Source: Piper betle
Lineage: Eukaryota > Streptophyta > Magnoliopsida > Piperales > Piperaceae
NCBI GenBank assembly: GCA_033002965.1
Contig: JAURVB010001792.1
Location: 1-64,000, forward strand
Direction of reading: 5' to 3'
DNA: 64,000 nt
A model generated the notes under the pieces. That model saw only the letters and a list, made by a program, of their open reading frames with translations, searched no databases and had not been told where the DNA came from. The position numbers and the translations under genes were made by a program. Of this stretch, positions 13,901 through 28,379 are shown piece after piece (the first letter of the stretch is position 1; the number at the start of each line of letters is the position of its first letter).

Positions 13901-16900
13901 CCTATCAGAACACACATGCATGATATGAGCAATTGTAAGTTTTCAAAGCCTTGAATAAACAAAGAAGTATATATTATGCTAAACTTACCACCATCCTTGG
14001 CATGTATCTGCCAAGGCAGCTCACACCTCTTCTCCTTCTAACCCTGAGCTTCCTCTCAAGCTTAACATCAAAGCCATCATAAAGCCCCCATTGCTCTTCA
14101 ATCTCTTGCCCAGTGCTAGTCACGACCATTTCAGCAGCATCCAACCCCACCTCCTCTGCCTCAATCCTCCTCATTATGTTGTAAGTGGCGTTGATGTCAT
14201 CCCTTGACAGCCTCCCTGCTTGAGCAGCTGCTCAAACTTGTTCCTCCCTAGTGAGTGACCTGTTAGCACCATGGGCACATTGAGGGCCCCGGCCAGGCGG
14301 GCGGCCACCTCGCCGGCATCGGCGTAGTGGCCGTGTATCACGTACGGCCACGCTGGCTTTCCGCCGACGCCATCGACTTCGTCGGCGAGTGCCCGGGCCA
14401 TGTCCACTATGTGGGTCAGTGCCCTGTCTACGAATTCGGGTATGTATGGCCACAGTGACTCCTTGGCTATGTACCTGGTAGTAAAGTACCGATGCCATGT
14501 AAGAATATAATTAATAATCGAGAGCATAGAAAACATAATGACGTGATTAAGATTAATAATTAGTATAAGCAATAGTGACACTTTTGTAGCCGACTCTCTT
14601 GTATAACAGCTGACACTCTTCTTACCGGTTATATTTAATATGAGCACTTATATTACAAAAATAGCTGATTGATAAGGATAATTTTGTTCAAGTCACAAAC
14701 AATACACCAATATAATCTAGTCGAATGACTAAATCCTCATATTGCTCATATTCAAATATATCAGCAATAGTTTTAAATACTATATTATATTATTTAATTA
14801 TACATGGCATCTCTTGTACCGTCTTCAAATCGAATATAATTTAAAATTTTTTATTATTTTATTGAGACATGGTTTTTTAGTACAAATTTTTTATAAAAAT
14901 TAAATTTTTATTATAAAATTATTATATTTTAATTGGTATTTAATGTGCCTACAAATCCAATATTTCACCAATAAAATATTTAAAACTAGTATATTAGAGG
15001 CAATAGGCCTTCTCCCAAAGATATTAGGTTGATTAATTAGGTCTAATGTTGACAAGTAGGAATGGAGATATTACTTGTCAGAGGGTCCGCAGGGAAGTCT
15101 GATGATGTAGGCGCCGGAACTGTGGCCAGCGGCGGCCGGATAGCAGGCCAACATCTCAGTGGGCTCGCCGTAGCTCCAATCGACCTCAGGGGACGAGATT
15201 TGGCGAGTGAGAAGATCCACTCTGTACACTCCTTTGCTGGCCGCCAGGGCTTTCGCTAGCTCCACCACATATTTCACCTGATCACAACTCACCATCCCTT
15301 AGCTATAGCTTGGAAACTTATACACGGTCTAATGATTAGCTATATGGGTGTTCGGGATAGAATCATACAACCCATTTTCTTGCAAATAATAAGTTACGCT
15401 TAATGGGGAAACAAGGCTACACTAATAGTGGTAAAACAGTAATTCAGCACAATTTTTTGGGCTTATGTTATCTATTGTACGTAAGTGGAGGTGTTTATCA
15501 AGCAAGTCGAGTCTAGTTTTAGTCAACTTAAACTTAGCGCATTTGATTTCGAGTACGAGTCAAACGAATAGTACACGAGTCAATTCGAGTTTAAACCAAG
15601 TTCAAGTTACCTTGATTTGTATTTATTGATGTTATTTTTTCGTATAATTCATACTAAATTTAATATATAATTAAAATATCTCAATTTTAACATAATTATG
15701 TATAAAAGATAATTTAATTATATATAAATTTATTTAAATTTGATATCATATAATACTATTTTATAATTTAGTTATATTTATATGAAAATATTTAAGACGA
15801 ATAGAATAAAAAAATCTTATTTCTTATATAAAGTATCGAGCTTCAAATCGAGTTAAACTTAACCCTAGGCCCCACTCGTTTAATATTAAATTAAGCGTTG
15901 AGTTTGGTTTTATACGAGTTGCGTATTGAACCAAATCAAATTTAATTAAGCTTTAAATAACCCTATATATAAGATTAATTTAGGATTGTATAATTTATCT
16001 ACCTTGGGAATTTTTATCCTCAAAATATTTTTCTCGACCAATGGGCCAGCCTACCAAATGTCCACCATTCAATGTAAACCAGATTGTTTAGTTACTTTCT
16101 GTAAGGTCATATTGTCTTTTAAAAGTAGTTTACCTAAGTTAAAAATTTATAAGTACGTCCCTATAATCTATCAAATATTACCTCAATAATATTGAATAAA
16201 AAACTAAGTAAAGATCTTATATATTATAATTTAAAATGACACCTACAGTATAGCTATTTTTTCCCCTAGAGGGCAAAGTCAAGATGTAAAGCTAAAAAGC
16301 ACAACTTCTACGGTAGACCGACAAAGAATTTCCATGCACGAGGTCTCCATGGATGAGATATCGCGACATCTCTCCACCATTCCAATTTTCCAAAAGTCTA
16401 GAATTAGAGGAGAAATCACCATGAATCCCTTAAATGAGGGATTTTCCAGGATTTTGATTGGTGGCAAGATCTCACCAAGAGTTTGAACCTCTGATGGGAG
16501 CCATACTTGTGCTACTCCTCCTCTAACTTGATTAATCAAATTTTGTTCATGAAGTTTAAGGTCCCAATCATTAACTAGATATGCATGGATAATAACTCTC
16601 ATTTATTAGTAACATTTAAAAATTGCCACTTATAATATTTAATGAAAGATTATTTGATTATGTTGAATTAGGTCTTACAGACGTATTGGTTGTCACTTTT
16701 AACTCAGAGAATAAGAATTTTACCTGTCCGCCGGTGTCAGAATCCCTGCCCAGCTCCATGTTGTCACCCCGGACCAGCCCATGCAAACTGTGAAAAACAC
16801 AAATTTGTTCCTCCTTATAGTTGGGGGCCATAGCCATACCATGTACACATTTACATTACCTGATGAGAACAATGTAGACTCGTTTGGTGTTGTCTTCACC

Positions 16901-19160
16901 AGGCCAAATTTGCATATCAGAATTGACTCTTGCGAAGCCATCTTTAGCCTGTGTACCATCCCCCTTCTCCCTCTCCCCTTCTGATAGCTCCGACAAGTCC
17001 TCCGCCGCATCATTGCGGCCTTGCTCCCGCTCCATCCGCCGCTTTGCCAGCCGCTGTGCGTCCTCCCATGCTATCTATCAATGAAGAAACTAGACGCATA
17101 AATGTTGAAAATCTTTTATTTGATTTATTATTTGTGCATTTTTTTCATTTTAATGCTGCCAAACTATTACAAATAAACCATAGATTTTTTAAAAGTTGTT
17201 AGAACATAACATCCACTAACAGAAAAATGGCCTTTTGCCACACTGGAAGTGAATCATATATGGAGATCAATAGATACATAGAAGGCGATGTCTTCTAAAG
17301 TGACTAGGTATTTTGGGAAAAGAAGTCTGCCCCGCACTTAAATAAGGCATTAGAACAGGCACACTTCATACGCCCCAATGAAACTAAAGAGAATTACAGA
17401 AAAGAAAACATTTCGTAAGTAATTGAAACAATTAAAAAAAGGCCAATAGAGGTGACCATCGTAGTATAAAGCTCAAAAAAAACGCTAGTTATTGTCCACG
17501 AGTAAGCCTTGCAAAATTTACACTTTTCTCAACAAGAGCTAGAAAAAATTTTCTGCCTTTAACTCTAATACGGGTCGTCTAATCACAAGGACGCTCGATT
17601 TGACGAAAAACACAAGCTAGCTCGCCTCTCAACCGACCTTCATTCAGCCCAGCGGCCAGTCATCGATATTGGCAATGGTCAAGCTGGCTTGCTGGCCATA
17701 GCTGACCAATTTTTCTTTTTAAAGGCAAGGTGTAGGTACATCTGGTCGCGACCGGCTAAGTCCACCTCGCTGCTATTAGACGTGGCTGCCAGGAGCCAAA
17801 TCCAACTACGACAAACTGTTTCTATTGCATAAAAATTTCTTAGCAAATTTGGCCGCTGTCGGCCACGACAAGTCCAGCTAACGGCCAAGACATGGTCGAT
17901 CCCTAGCCAGATCTGGTTAGGGGATGACTAGGTACTCAGCCGTAGCGATTAGATTAGATTTGTACCCATGTAGGTCAAACTATGTAGCTGCATTACCATA
18001 TCCGGTTGTGGCTGGCCATGTTTGGCCACCCCGCAACTGAGTGTGGTCAGTGGGCGGTTAGACATGGCCTCCTATGGCCAGATTTGGATTGGCACAGTCA
18101 CCGCCAATGCTGTTGAGAGATGAGGGGTTTAGGCTTTCTATAAGAATAGATTTGGATAAACCAGGTATTATAACCTTTATTTAATTAAATATTAATCAGA
18201 AATTTTTAAACATTTAATAAATTATTTAGTTTATAATTTTAAAATCTAGTTAAATGCGAAATCTAATAAACTAAGCAGTATGATATTTTTCCAAGCGATC
18301 AGTACGATATTTTAAAGTATAGAAGTGCGGTTTACCTGTTTCTTTTGCGGGTGAGATGCCAAATTCTCCAGCACATATTCTCGAGCCTGTTATTGCGTTC
18401 ACGAGTGTTCCTGGTTGCAATCACCTGCTTTTTTCATACCATATATTACACCATTCATCATTCATCAAATCAACCCAAACATTTCTTTCTTTTCTTTTCC
18501 ACTCTTTCGGTGCTGAGCACGGGGTTTTCCTTGTTCTCAGGAAAAAGTGCCCATCATCCGTTAGGAATAAAATTGCAAAACATAGGACTATTGTAGGGAA
18601 GAAAACAGTAGTAGATTTGAGCTATGAAGGAGACTATACCAAGTAAACAATTATCAGTGGAGCTGGGGACTTTTAGCCGAAGAAAATGGACGAGAAGCAT
18701 ATATGTAACAAATCAATAGATTCCACGGCATCTTTAAAATCTTGAATTTTCTGTTTAATGGTGGACAATCCCAACAACGCCAACTCTGGTTACCACCAGA
18801 CCATAATTTAGACTCTACTTTGCCAATGTGTGGTGCTGTTATTGCAACTTATAAGCATCATCTATGGTTTCAAAAAGAACCCAGAAAACTTGATTCATCA
18901 TTATGTCTAACTACATACAATCTCTTAATTCACGCATGTGAAGAGCAATGTATGTGTATAAAGTTTGTTACCTTGATCCAAGTTCTATGAAGATCAGACT
19001 CGTCGAAGCCATTCACCACCTCCTCAACAAAATATTTGCAGGTGGGACTGTATTGGAAACCATTTCTCGTAACCATGCTTCCCTTTTTTCCGTCCAGTTT
19101 GCCGGCGCCGGCATCCAGAATTGCCTCCAAGTAGCCATTAATCCACTCATTTCCAGCCAT
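10995..19160 (-). CDS. SPS4: Sucrose-phosphate synthase, SPS4/family C type (14 exons, frame breaks)
   Basis: Cytosolic enzyme making sucrose-6-phosphate from UDP-glucose and fructose-6-phosphate. Exons on the minus strand: 19160-18972, 18424-18336, 17074-16860, 16787-16724, 15277-15075, 14474-13989, 13901-13770, 13685-13554, 13461-13285, 13202-13149, 13058-12996, 12458-11612, 11516-11399 and 11270-10995, all with GT-AG borders. About 1,020 residues, the usual family length. Seen: start [71 protein letters not shown], the E-x7-E motif in [12 protein letters not shown], and the phosphatase-like C-terminal domain with [11 protein letters not shown] and [13 protein letters not shown] and ATRLNVIP point to family C (Arabidopsis SPS4F). 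Six one-base frame breaks lie at 18343-18346, 14214-14216, 12073-12078, 11969-11973, 11483-11485 and 11216-11219. Each lies in a homopolymer run one base short, so assembly error is likelier than gene death. Confidence 0.95.
15480..15970. repeat. Possible decayed transposable-element insertion in an SPS4 intron
   Basis: This lies in the intron between exons 4 and 5. It is AT-rich and bounded by degenerate gtgtttatcaagc and complementary-looking gctttaaataacc ends, with scattered gagtcgag/ctcgtt motifs that recall the foldback element at 3876. The ends match imperfectly and no target duplication is evident, so the call is tentative. Confidence 0.3.
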
Positions 19161-19470
19161 CCTGTCTTTTCTTCACACTATGAATTGCCCTGGACAATGC
19201 AGAGCAAACTTGGAAAGATGGATTGATGGTATTTCTTTTTATTGAAGTAGAAAAGAAATTTAGCTCATCTAAAATATATTGTTTGAAGTGGTAAAAAATT
19301 CATAAGAGCAAAACAGAGGAAACAGAGAAACTGATTAACTTGGAATTTATCAACTTGTTGGACGATTGTATGGGGAGAACTGCTACAAGTATGATACATG
19401 GAGAAGAATCTAAAAACAAAACAGGAATTTGGTGTGATTTGAGAAAGTGGTAGAAGAGGGAGGGAGGGGA

Positions 19471-19478
19471 TTATATAG
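19471..19478 (-). promoter_or_regulatory. Candidate TATA box of SPS4
   Basis: CTATATAA on the minus strand, about 310 bp upstream of the SPS4 start codon. Position and sequence suit a plant TATA box with a long 5' leader, but the transcription start cannot be seen, and a leader intron is possible. Confidence 0.4.
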
Positions 19479-19499
19479 TGAATTACTTTGCACCAATTT

Positions 19500-22490
19500 G
19501 TATATATATATGGAACACTAAAAACAACATATTTTAGATGACAAAAAAGGTTTAAATGATTTTGATATGAATAACATATGATGATCTATGGTCTTTTGAG
19601 TTGGCATCTTTTTCTGTATTATACTTCTTAAGCATAAATTCCTTGATCTAGTAGACTATTACTTGCACCTCTTGAGGTAATATGCCAAGAAGAATACATT
19701 ATATTCTGTGGAACAGTAGAGTAACTTCAGTTTTCATTTCTTTTTTCTTTTGGGGTTATTTTGCATTTTATGCAGAGTTCATTTGTTCTAAGGAAAAATA
19801 TTTTGTACCATATGATTATAAAAAATAAAAATAACTCTCCAAAAAGATTACAGAATTTTCAAAAAAAATCAAATATTTCCATGCAATTAATAGTTGGTAG
19901 CCTTTTCCCTTGTAGTGATTTTATCGTATTTCATAAATATTAAATGATTAATAGCATCTCATCTTAACTTCGAAAGTTATTTTGTGTACCACTTTTGGGT
20001 TTTTCAAATGCCGAAATGAAGTAACTAATATTGTTTTGGAAAAAATTAGTATCGTCATCAACAACTAATACTCCTTTCTCTGTGTAAACTATATTTAATG
20101 AGGTTGAATGATTAGGGCAAGTTTTATATAAGTTAATAAAAAATACAGTTATTGATCTATAGGGATGGCTAGATTTACATGTTGATGATATTTGCTATAT
20201 TAGCTATTCCTCGTACCATTTTTTGGGTGGTCTTTCAATATTTGAGGAGTAAAATTTTATCTAGTTAATTCAAACGTTAATTTGACAAAAACATAAATTG
20301 TTCTTTACAGAATCCTCTCCATTAGGATTGTTCAAGCTCAATCAAGATTTATTTGGCTCGATGTTCTATTCGACAAAACTTGATTTGAAGCTTGTCATGA
20401 AGTCAAATGAAGCTAGCCTGAATTTTCAAGAAAAATGAATTTATGTCAAACGAATTTTTTTGACATCAAAGAAAAACGATAGTTTGTCATATTCAAGATA
20501 GAGAACTTCAGTAGGTAATAAATAAGCTTATTAGGGCATTAGTTTAAAAAAACTTTATATTGTGAAGAGTGTCTAAGTAAAGTTGTAATACAACATTTCA
20601 ATAAAGGTCTATTTAAGGGTTAAAAACTTGAGTAAAGGCCTTTTCTAATATATTTTAACTGAAACATTTGGGTTTTAAATAGACCCTAGACTTGTTAAAT
20701 TACAATCATATTCAAAAACTCCTAATAATAAACTTATTTTTCCGGAATCAAAGCCCTAACAGTTTCCTCACCACAAGTAAATTTGATTATATATTTGGAT
20801 GGCCCAAGGACTGTATTTTTAATCAATTCTGGACCATTTTTATTAAATTTTCCCAAGCAAGAGAAGTTCATGGACCAATTTTTTGTTTTAAGGATTATCG
20901 AAAAGATCAAAAGTCACGTTTCGAGCCATCCCACCAACCAATACCATTCATAAAGAGAGAACATCATCTTTATTTCATCCCTTTATATCAACCGTCCAAG
21001 TTTTCTCCCTCGCCATAAACCCCAACACCATTTATCAAAACGATTGATTCATGTCAAGGATAATGCAATTGATGTTAACATGAGCAAACAAGGCACTTCT
21101 ACGGCTGATGTTTTAACAAGTACATATACTTGAGTAATAGAGCTCAAAACTAGAATGCAAACTTTTTGTACGCCAAGAAAGCATCTTTATCACTCGGTGG
21201 GGTGGTCCTTTGATTGCATGTTGGCACAACAATTCTAATACATAGTTATTGGCTAAGCAACAAAGAAAAAATTTGGGTCTTGGGGAAGGGGAAAAAAGAG
21301 ATAAAAGGTGGTCGATGAAGAAGCATGTGGACAAGCTTCTATGATTAGCAGGCATCCATGGCTAAGACAGTTGAAGCTATTACATCAGACTATGAAACAA
21401 ACAGATCAAGTGGCGGCATGGGCGGACAAAGAGAGCGTTGGATATCTCGGAGAATATCCAACTCCCTCGGACAAGTTACTTGCCACCTTTGCCAGGAATC
21501 AAATTGTTTCAGACAAGCATTCACATTTGAGGCTAGTCTGAATTCGATTCTCTCAAGTAGTTATCGGCACCGTTAGAGCATCAACAATTAATACAGAGAA
21601 CCCAATTCCTGGTCTCATAGTTCAATTGAGCATTCACCATATATTTTGGTTTTGCCTTGCTAGGCAAGATCATGCATGGCATATAAGTTATAGAGGCGCG
21701 TGCCGGCCACTTGACTCCAGGACCATCGGCTGGTGTCCTCGGTTTGCAATATCTACTGGATATCGGCCGGATTTCGGTTTCCCCGGCTAGAACCAGCTTT
21801 GGATGTATTGTCGATTTTCGGTAATTTTTTCAACAAGAAATAATCCTTTGGCTGTGAAAAATACCTCACGCAGATTCTTCACCCCATAAAATCTCTCTTC
21901 TTGAATCTATTTACTTTACCCATTGCCCAGCCCCTTGATTGTTTAAGCTTCTCAAGCCTGTTTTTAGTATTACCTGTAGCCAAACCCATTAGCTTCTCCA
22001 CCTCTTGTTTTAGTTCACCTTTATTGTCTAATTACATATGTGTTTGTGACTAATAATATAAATTGACCATATTATGTCCATCTGTTAAAAAATTGTAGAA
22101 TAATTATCCTCATCTTATAATAAATAATTTATGAGCATCACAACTTTTCCAAATAATTGCTGGCGTTGTCATCGAAAAATCTCTAATACCTAGGCTAACC
22201 TAACAGGCAAAATAATATCAAAATCCGATACTGCAAACCTTGATCCTAGGCTAAGTTTCGGTAAACAGTCTAGTCATACTGCAGTTTTCACGTATTGCTG
22301 CTCCCTAGGAGATTATTTTCATAAATTTTGTGGATAGACATCCAAATCCTAACCTAAGAACATACAGCAATACATATTAGGATAGGAGAGTAAAATCGAG
22401 ATAGTAGAACTAAGTAGAAATGATAAGCAAGGTCCGTGCAGAGCGCATGCCACAAGTGTAGCAGTGGCATTCCGAAGTAACAAATATTCT
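19500..22490. other. Intergenic DNA between eIF2D and SPS4, no gene recognised
   Basis: AT-rich sequence with no frame that matches a family I recognise. The stretch around 20330-20450 has ttcaagctcaatcaag-like motifs resembling the degenerate foldback-type repeats elsewhere in the window. The last few hundred bases before 22760 are probably the eIF2D 3' untranslated region. Confidence 0.55.
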
Positions 22491-22759
22491 CATCCTTACA
22501 GAAAAGAAGAAAGTTTCATCCTTGAAAGAAAAAACATCTCAAAAATGCATTCATGAGCAACAAAACCCATCATCGCCATAAGCACATATCTAGCTTGACA
22601 TGTGAAAATCCTACATGAGAAATAGAGTCGAAGCAGCAACCACATGCAGAATGCTTTCATGAATCCTGTAAGACTTGTATTTCTACTCTTTGTATGCAGT
22701 CCATACACTAACCAAAGCAAAAAAAAATCATATTTGATATCTAGCTTTTGCTTTTGCTC

Positions 22760-25700
22760 TTATTTCTTGGTTTTATCCAGCACCTCAATGTATCTCTTGG
22801 GAACTCCATAGTGATCAATCAGATGTCTTGCAAGATCATCAATGACGCCTCCCTGAACCAACACTTCGTACTGTCCCTTCTTACCTGCACATCACTATTA
22901 TAGTTAGAAAAAAATAATGACACTAACTTACATAGTGCTGTTTCAACATAAAGCATCTACATGTAACAGCCTGATATTTTAACCATTGAGTCGATCAGCA
23001 ATTGGTATAAACTAAGCATTATGTTTCTTGCATGACTATTTCTGATGCCATACACGATAATGAACAAAGTTATTTCACACTATGCCAGTGTTCAAAAATA
23101 AGAATGTCCAACAAGCAACAAAAAACGTGGGAATATTACACCCCTGATTTTAAACCAAAACGGAGGCAACAAATCATGAAATTTGGAACTCATACAGACA
23201 ACTCAGGCTGGCATGTTTTTCAGAATGAGTTGAGCCAAAAGGGTCACCAGTTACCACAAGCAGAGAGAACTGAAGTGATCATTTTGACACTCGAACCAAC
23301 CGCACAAAAAAAGAAAAGAAAGTAGTTACATAGTCAGACATACAGTGTCATCATTAATATGATAAAATCTAAGCTGGCTGACAAAAAGGGAAAATCACGC
23401 ACACAGTTGGCTCTTGTGATAATAAGAATTAATTAGAAAACAAGAAAGCAGCTCTGCATGTCACCCATTTTAATGGCACTATCCTAGGACAAAATAATAG
23501 CAACAAGAAACTGCAAAATCATTATGATCCAATTCCTGATTATATATAAAGACAAATCCATTTTTGGTCTTATACCGAAGAACTGAAGGAAAATGATTTT
23601 CAAATTGCGCGTATTTTTATCCCTCACGTTTTGTAGCAGAGTATCAAGTGAATATTACCAGGGAGTTCTGTCACAGAAGTACTGCAAGCAAACTTCTTTT
23701 GCAATTCCGAGGCCAAAACTTCTGCATCCATTAAAAATGATTCCAAGCCTGAGAATCTCGTGACCTTCTTATTTCCTTGTCTTCGTTCTGTCAGTAACTG
23801 AACAGGCTTAATTGCACCCTTTCGCAAGGCAGATTCATTTCCTCTCGTTACTTTCTGATGCACCTGCATTCGACCCAAAAAGGTGATTCCCAAGTCCTTT
23901 TTGTGAATTTCTGTAGGATAGGAAGAACCTTTTTTCACAGTTCCCTTGTAGAGAGCATCACACAGGTATGCATCTAAGACCACAATAGCTTTATCAGAAG
24001 GTTTGACCAAGTTATTCTTCTCCACATACTTAAACACAACGTCAGATGCTTCCGAAGAAATATAGTATTTTCCAGTGTCTTCTCCAACAGCTTGGAATAT
24101 TGGGTTGACATGTGTAGTCGGTTTGAAAATCTCTATCACTTCAAGCACAGCTTTTGATTGCCGATTCTCTAAAGTTGAAGAAATTGAAACCTGATCAGTG
24201 TTCTCACTTTTTCGTTTCTCTGGCTTAAAAGATGTGTAATCTGGGTGGGATCGATTAACGGATAATAGCATAACTTCCTTTTTGTGCTTGTCTTCCTTTG
24301 CTGAAATCTGCCAAAAATATATATTATTCTTCATTACTCTAGCAAAAGTATAATTCTATTGGCGGCAGAATATAGTTGAACTTCAAACATTAAAATCATA
24401 GGAAGTTCTGTCACAAACCAGCCCAGAAGATGACTTCGACAGTAACCACTTAGCAAGTTTCTTATGTGATGATTTCTTGATGTCTAGGGAGGTACCTGGA
24501 GGCCTACATGGCAGTACATGGCCAGACCTGCAAAGCATTTATTGCTGGTACTATTTCATCTCTCCATTCATAACTGTGTACTTTTAATTTAATTCAAATA
24601 ATAGAAGTCATATTACAGAAAAAAAATATCAGTACCAAAGAGTGCTTCCAGAAATGGGAAGGTCTTTTTCCACGACCGAATTGTGTAAAGCTTGCAAAAG
24701 ACATTTATCCAAGAGAGCATCAATTTCCTCACTGGATAGAGAATGCCACTCTTTTTCATCAGAAGGTCCAGCAGGAGCACTATCTGCTATACTTAGACCA
24801 CTAAGTACTTCTTCCATCACTTCAGATGCTTCAATCTTGTCAGAAATTTGAAATTGATCATCATTCTCTGATTGGAGTTCTGAACCTCCCACCAAATCTG
24901 GTTGCACATTATGTTCAGCATCTTGCTCTTCTAAAGCACACGTTTCTTGAGTGTATGAGTCAGATTCCTCAGGAGCCGCTACAAAGGAAGGATCCTCAAA
25001 CACAACATCTTCTAAAAATCCAGCATTTGGCACATAGCGATTTTCCGCAGATTCCCTGGACGAGAATTCCAGAACAATTGCATAATTATTTTTTTTAAAA
25101 AAGAAAAGAAAAGAAAAGGAGCTAAAACTTAATGTCAAGAACTTGTTTGATTCAGTTTGCTTACCATAATGAATCATGGTAGTAATGTAGGATTCGCAAA
25201 GCCTTTCCACGTAAACCTGCTTTTAATGCTTCCGCACTGCTCATCGCTGTGCTTCCGACCTGCTCAGGACAGTAGCCTTTTCAACCAAACATATTTATTT
25301 CACAATAAACAACATGCATCTATATGCAAAGAACTCACTGCAATTGGAGCTAGATTGCCTGGAACCTTCACAGCCCATGGCTGACCAGATAAAAAGGAAG
25401 GAAGACCTTCAGGAGGTATGCTAATACCAGGGAACATTAGATCTGCACCTCCAAGAACAAACCGAGACACCTCGCCTCCCTTAAGGATGAATGCCGGAAG
25501 AAGGTGAGGAACCTCCCAAAGCGTGTAAACTACGACATCCAAGAAAATAATTACTGGAAGTAATAAATATCTAACAAGGACGGCGTAATCCGTGTAATGA
25601 CAGGATAATCAGAAATATGCACCAATGCACAGAAATTTTGCACCACTGCGAAGGGATCTCCTGTAAAGAAGTTATATAAAATAAGTAGAGTACAAATGAA

Positions 25701-26090
25701 CAAAACCTGTAGGGTAAATTTCTTTTTCCTCTGCCATCAACATCAAAAATCATCGGATGGCCTCCTTCTACACCATATACAAGGGCTCGATTAGGTAACT
25801 TCGACACAGTGATCTCCGCCTAGGACAATACGCAAATTCAATATTTAACAAAACCAAAAGTGCCACGAACTTGGAGATGCCACAAAGTACATCAATAAAA
25901 AAGTAAATTACAATTCCACCACTAAAATCAGATTAATCGAATTACGTATCACGACCTTTGGAGGCAGGATGATGTCGACATCAGCATCAGATGCTTGCGC
26001 GAACCTCTCTTTAATGGCTCTCTTGAGCTTCTTACGATCAGCCCCAGACAAACGTGAGAAGGACTTGGCTTCACTTGCCTTCTTAAACAT
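22760..26090 (-). CDS. eIF2D: Eukaryotic translation initiation factor 2D (ligatin-type), 8 exons
   Basis: Cytosolic factor of the eIF2D/ligatin family, which binds the 40S ribosome, can place initiator tRNA independently of GTP and aids ribosome recycling. Exons: 26090-25956, 25819-25707, 25529-25339, 25259-25165, 25055-24636, 24527-24419, 24307-23659 and 22884-22760, with GT-AG borders; about 612 residues, normal for plants. Seen: start MFKKASEAKSFSRLSGADRK; PUA region with VYGVEGGHPMIFDVDGRG, LWEVPHLLPAF and GGADLMFPGI (roughly 50-150); an acidic linker (about 190-310); a winged-helix/SWIB-like part (about 340-480); and a C-terminal SUI1 domain with LPGKKGQYEVLVQGG and HYGVPKRYIEVL. Exon 2 carries one surplus A in a five-base run (25723-25727 on the plus strand), shifting the frame just before the splice; removing it restores the family's GRGKEIYPT. 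Probably an assembly error in an otherwise intact single-copy-type gene. Confidence 0.95.
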
Positions 26091-27212
26091 AATTCACAAG
26101 CACTGCACTAAGAAAACCCACATCTTGAAAACATCACAGACTTCAAAGGAAAGGCAGATTAAAATAAGATAATGAATGAAATGAGAACTTAAAACAGCAC
26201 AACAGTAAAGAGAAGCAAAATGTAACATGAACAATAACTCAATTCAGAATGTCAAGTAGTGACCCAATGGAGTTGTTGACTTTAATTTGTTCCATTTTTC
26301 GACTAAATCAAGGGAATACTCGTCTACTTTTTCTCAATTTGTACACAACCTACATCATCTTCCCACAATTGTAACCACGATTAATCTGCGCAACAGAAAT
26401 CCGAGCCTCACCTGCTCCCCTCTTCCGACTATCTGCCGCCGCCGCCGGGGTGGCGCTGCCAGGAGATTTTTTTTGTTTTTGTTTAGGGGTTTAACAACTG
26501 TGGGTTGGCAAAAACAGGTGGAAGAAAAAAAGACGTTCTAAAGTACTGAGGTCCATATTTAATAAAATATATTATTAACAGCTGATTATCTAAAAAAACA
26601 GACTAATTTTCACTTATTGGAGACCAATTAATCACTCCTCTTAAATTGCATCCATAATGTAAACATGGAACATTGATATATTGGTATAAAGTCATTTTTT
26701 CCTTTTTATTATATGATATAAAATTATAAAAACAATACGTATATATAAGTATCCAGGCGGAGTATATATATTTTATAAAGAGTATAACAAGCATCAGCTG
26801 CTCCGACTCATATTTTTATATAAATTAATTTTAATATTAGTCATTGAATTTAAAAAACGGTTGGATAGTGTAGATAATTTTTATTATATAAAAAAATTTA
26901 CATTCATGTAATATGAATGGACGACCAAATTTAAAAATTGTTAATTTATTTTGCCCATGGTTGTTAAAATTTTTATGACGAGATAGTAAATCATTTTGAC
27001 ACAAATGTTATGCTTTTAATATGTTAATTAATATTTTGTAATGTAACTATTACATATTAGTAATGACTACTTACGGCCATTAGATCAAAAATCAAAACCA
27101 CCAAAAAATCAAATTGCACAAGATGCACTGAGGCATTTCAACCACATGAAATACGAGTTTTGGGACATACAGATAATTTATGAAAAAATAGTTTTGCTAA
27201 ACATCATAAAAT

Positions 27213-27239
27213 TTATATATATATATATATATATATATT
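27213..27239. repeat. (TA)n microsatellite
   Basis: About 27 bases of alternating A and T in intergenic DNA. Confidence 0.9.
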
Positions 27240-27855
27240 ATTGGGTTAAAGAAAAAATATCAAATTAGGAAATTCCAACTTTTTCACAAGATTTACGAGA
27301 GTTAGCTACTCATGTAAGAGGGTGGCCACCTGCCGCCTCTAGCCCTCTCATCACAGGCTGTTGGATTTAGTATCGCCAACAATTTCAGGCAAAATGGAAT
27401 ACCCAACCCGATTCATTCCAAAAAATATTGGGTTCGGGTCGACCTTTATTATGTTTTAAGTCTAGAGATTTGGGTTTTTAGGGTGTCTAAAATGTCTGAC
27501 TCTACAAATTCCCACACCTGAAAAATAATTTAATTTTTGTTTTAAATTTTAATTTTTTTATGTAATTTGGATTTACCAAATTAGCTCATAAATAAGAAAA
27601 GTTATTGTAAAATATTATAATCTTGTGCATTTTTATGCAGTATAAAATATATTTATTACTAGTTTAAGTTTCAATTGGGTCTTCGTTTTTAATTTGGGTC
27701 TAGGCTGGGTTCAAGTCTAAAGCAAAGAAAAATACTTTATAATATCTGGGTTTGGGTCCCATAACTTCCAAACAAACTTTGATCAGTTAACAACACTAGT
27801 AAGATTGAGGCTCTTCTAGATGATGGACATGTGAGGACTAGCCACGCAAGCATGT

Positions 27856-27858
<3 letters not shown>

Positions 27859-27915
<57 letters not shown>
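27859..27915. repeat. (TA)n microsatellite, ~57 bp
   Basis: The longest pure dinucleotide tract in the window, made entirely of TA units. Its true length is uncertain if the assembly is homopolymer- or repeat-prone. Confidence 0.95.
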
Positions 27916-27919
<4 letters not shown>

Positions 27920-28379
27920 CGCATGGCCTTTTTCACCCCTTTGACCTCTTTCTCTTCCTCCTATTCGTTCAAATTTGTCTCATAGGGAACAAAACTCAAT
28001 ATTAACTAATATTTACATTTTATTACTTAATACATGTGTTTTAAACTAATTAAATATTAATATTTAAAATTTAATTTTAAAAATTCTTCATTTAATTTTT
28101 GCTTTTGATAATTTTGAATTAATTTCAATAAGCAATATATTTTGAAATATATATGGAAAAATTGTGTTTGCAATTAATATTTACTTATGTTTGCATATCA
28201 AAAACCTTTATATTTTTTATATAATATTAATGTAGATGGTGGAGTTTGATTCTATGCCATCTCATCAAAATAACTTCTGTTTTCCTAACTCTTCTATGTT
28301 CTGCTAATCCTATTGTAACTATATCTTATTCTTCAAGTTCTGGCCCTACTATACTCTAACTAATCTACTCGATCGGCGG

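Noticed and set aside
11000..15300. SPS4 as a true pseudogene
   Set aside because: All six breaks are single-base homopolymer losses. Splice sites, catalytic motifs and length are intact and there is no independent in-frame stop.
16279..16602. 107-residue minus-strand frame in SPS4 intron 4
   Set aside because: Not part of SPS, no splice support, and no domain I could name. Probably chance or a decayed repeat.
22496..22720. 74-residue minus-strand frame after the eIF2D stop
   Set aside because: Lies in the probable 3' untranslated region, with no homology seen.
27600..28320. Candidate left end of the outer LTR (tgtaaaatatt near 27607 or tgtaactatat near 28313)
   Set aside because: Neither matches the family's TGTAAAACCC start, and neither has a duplication matching attat after 36796.
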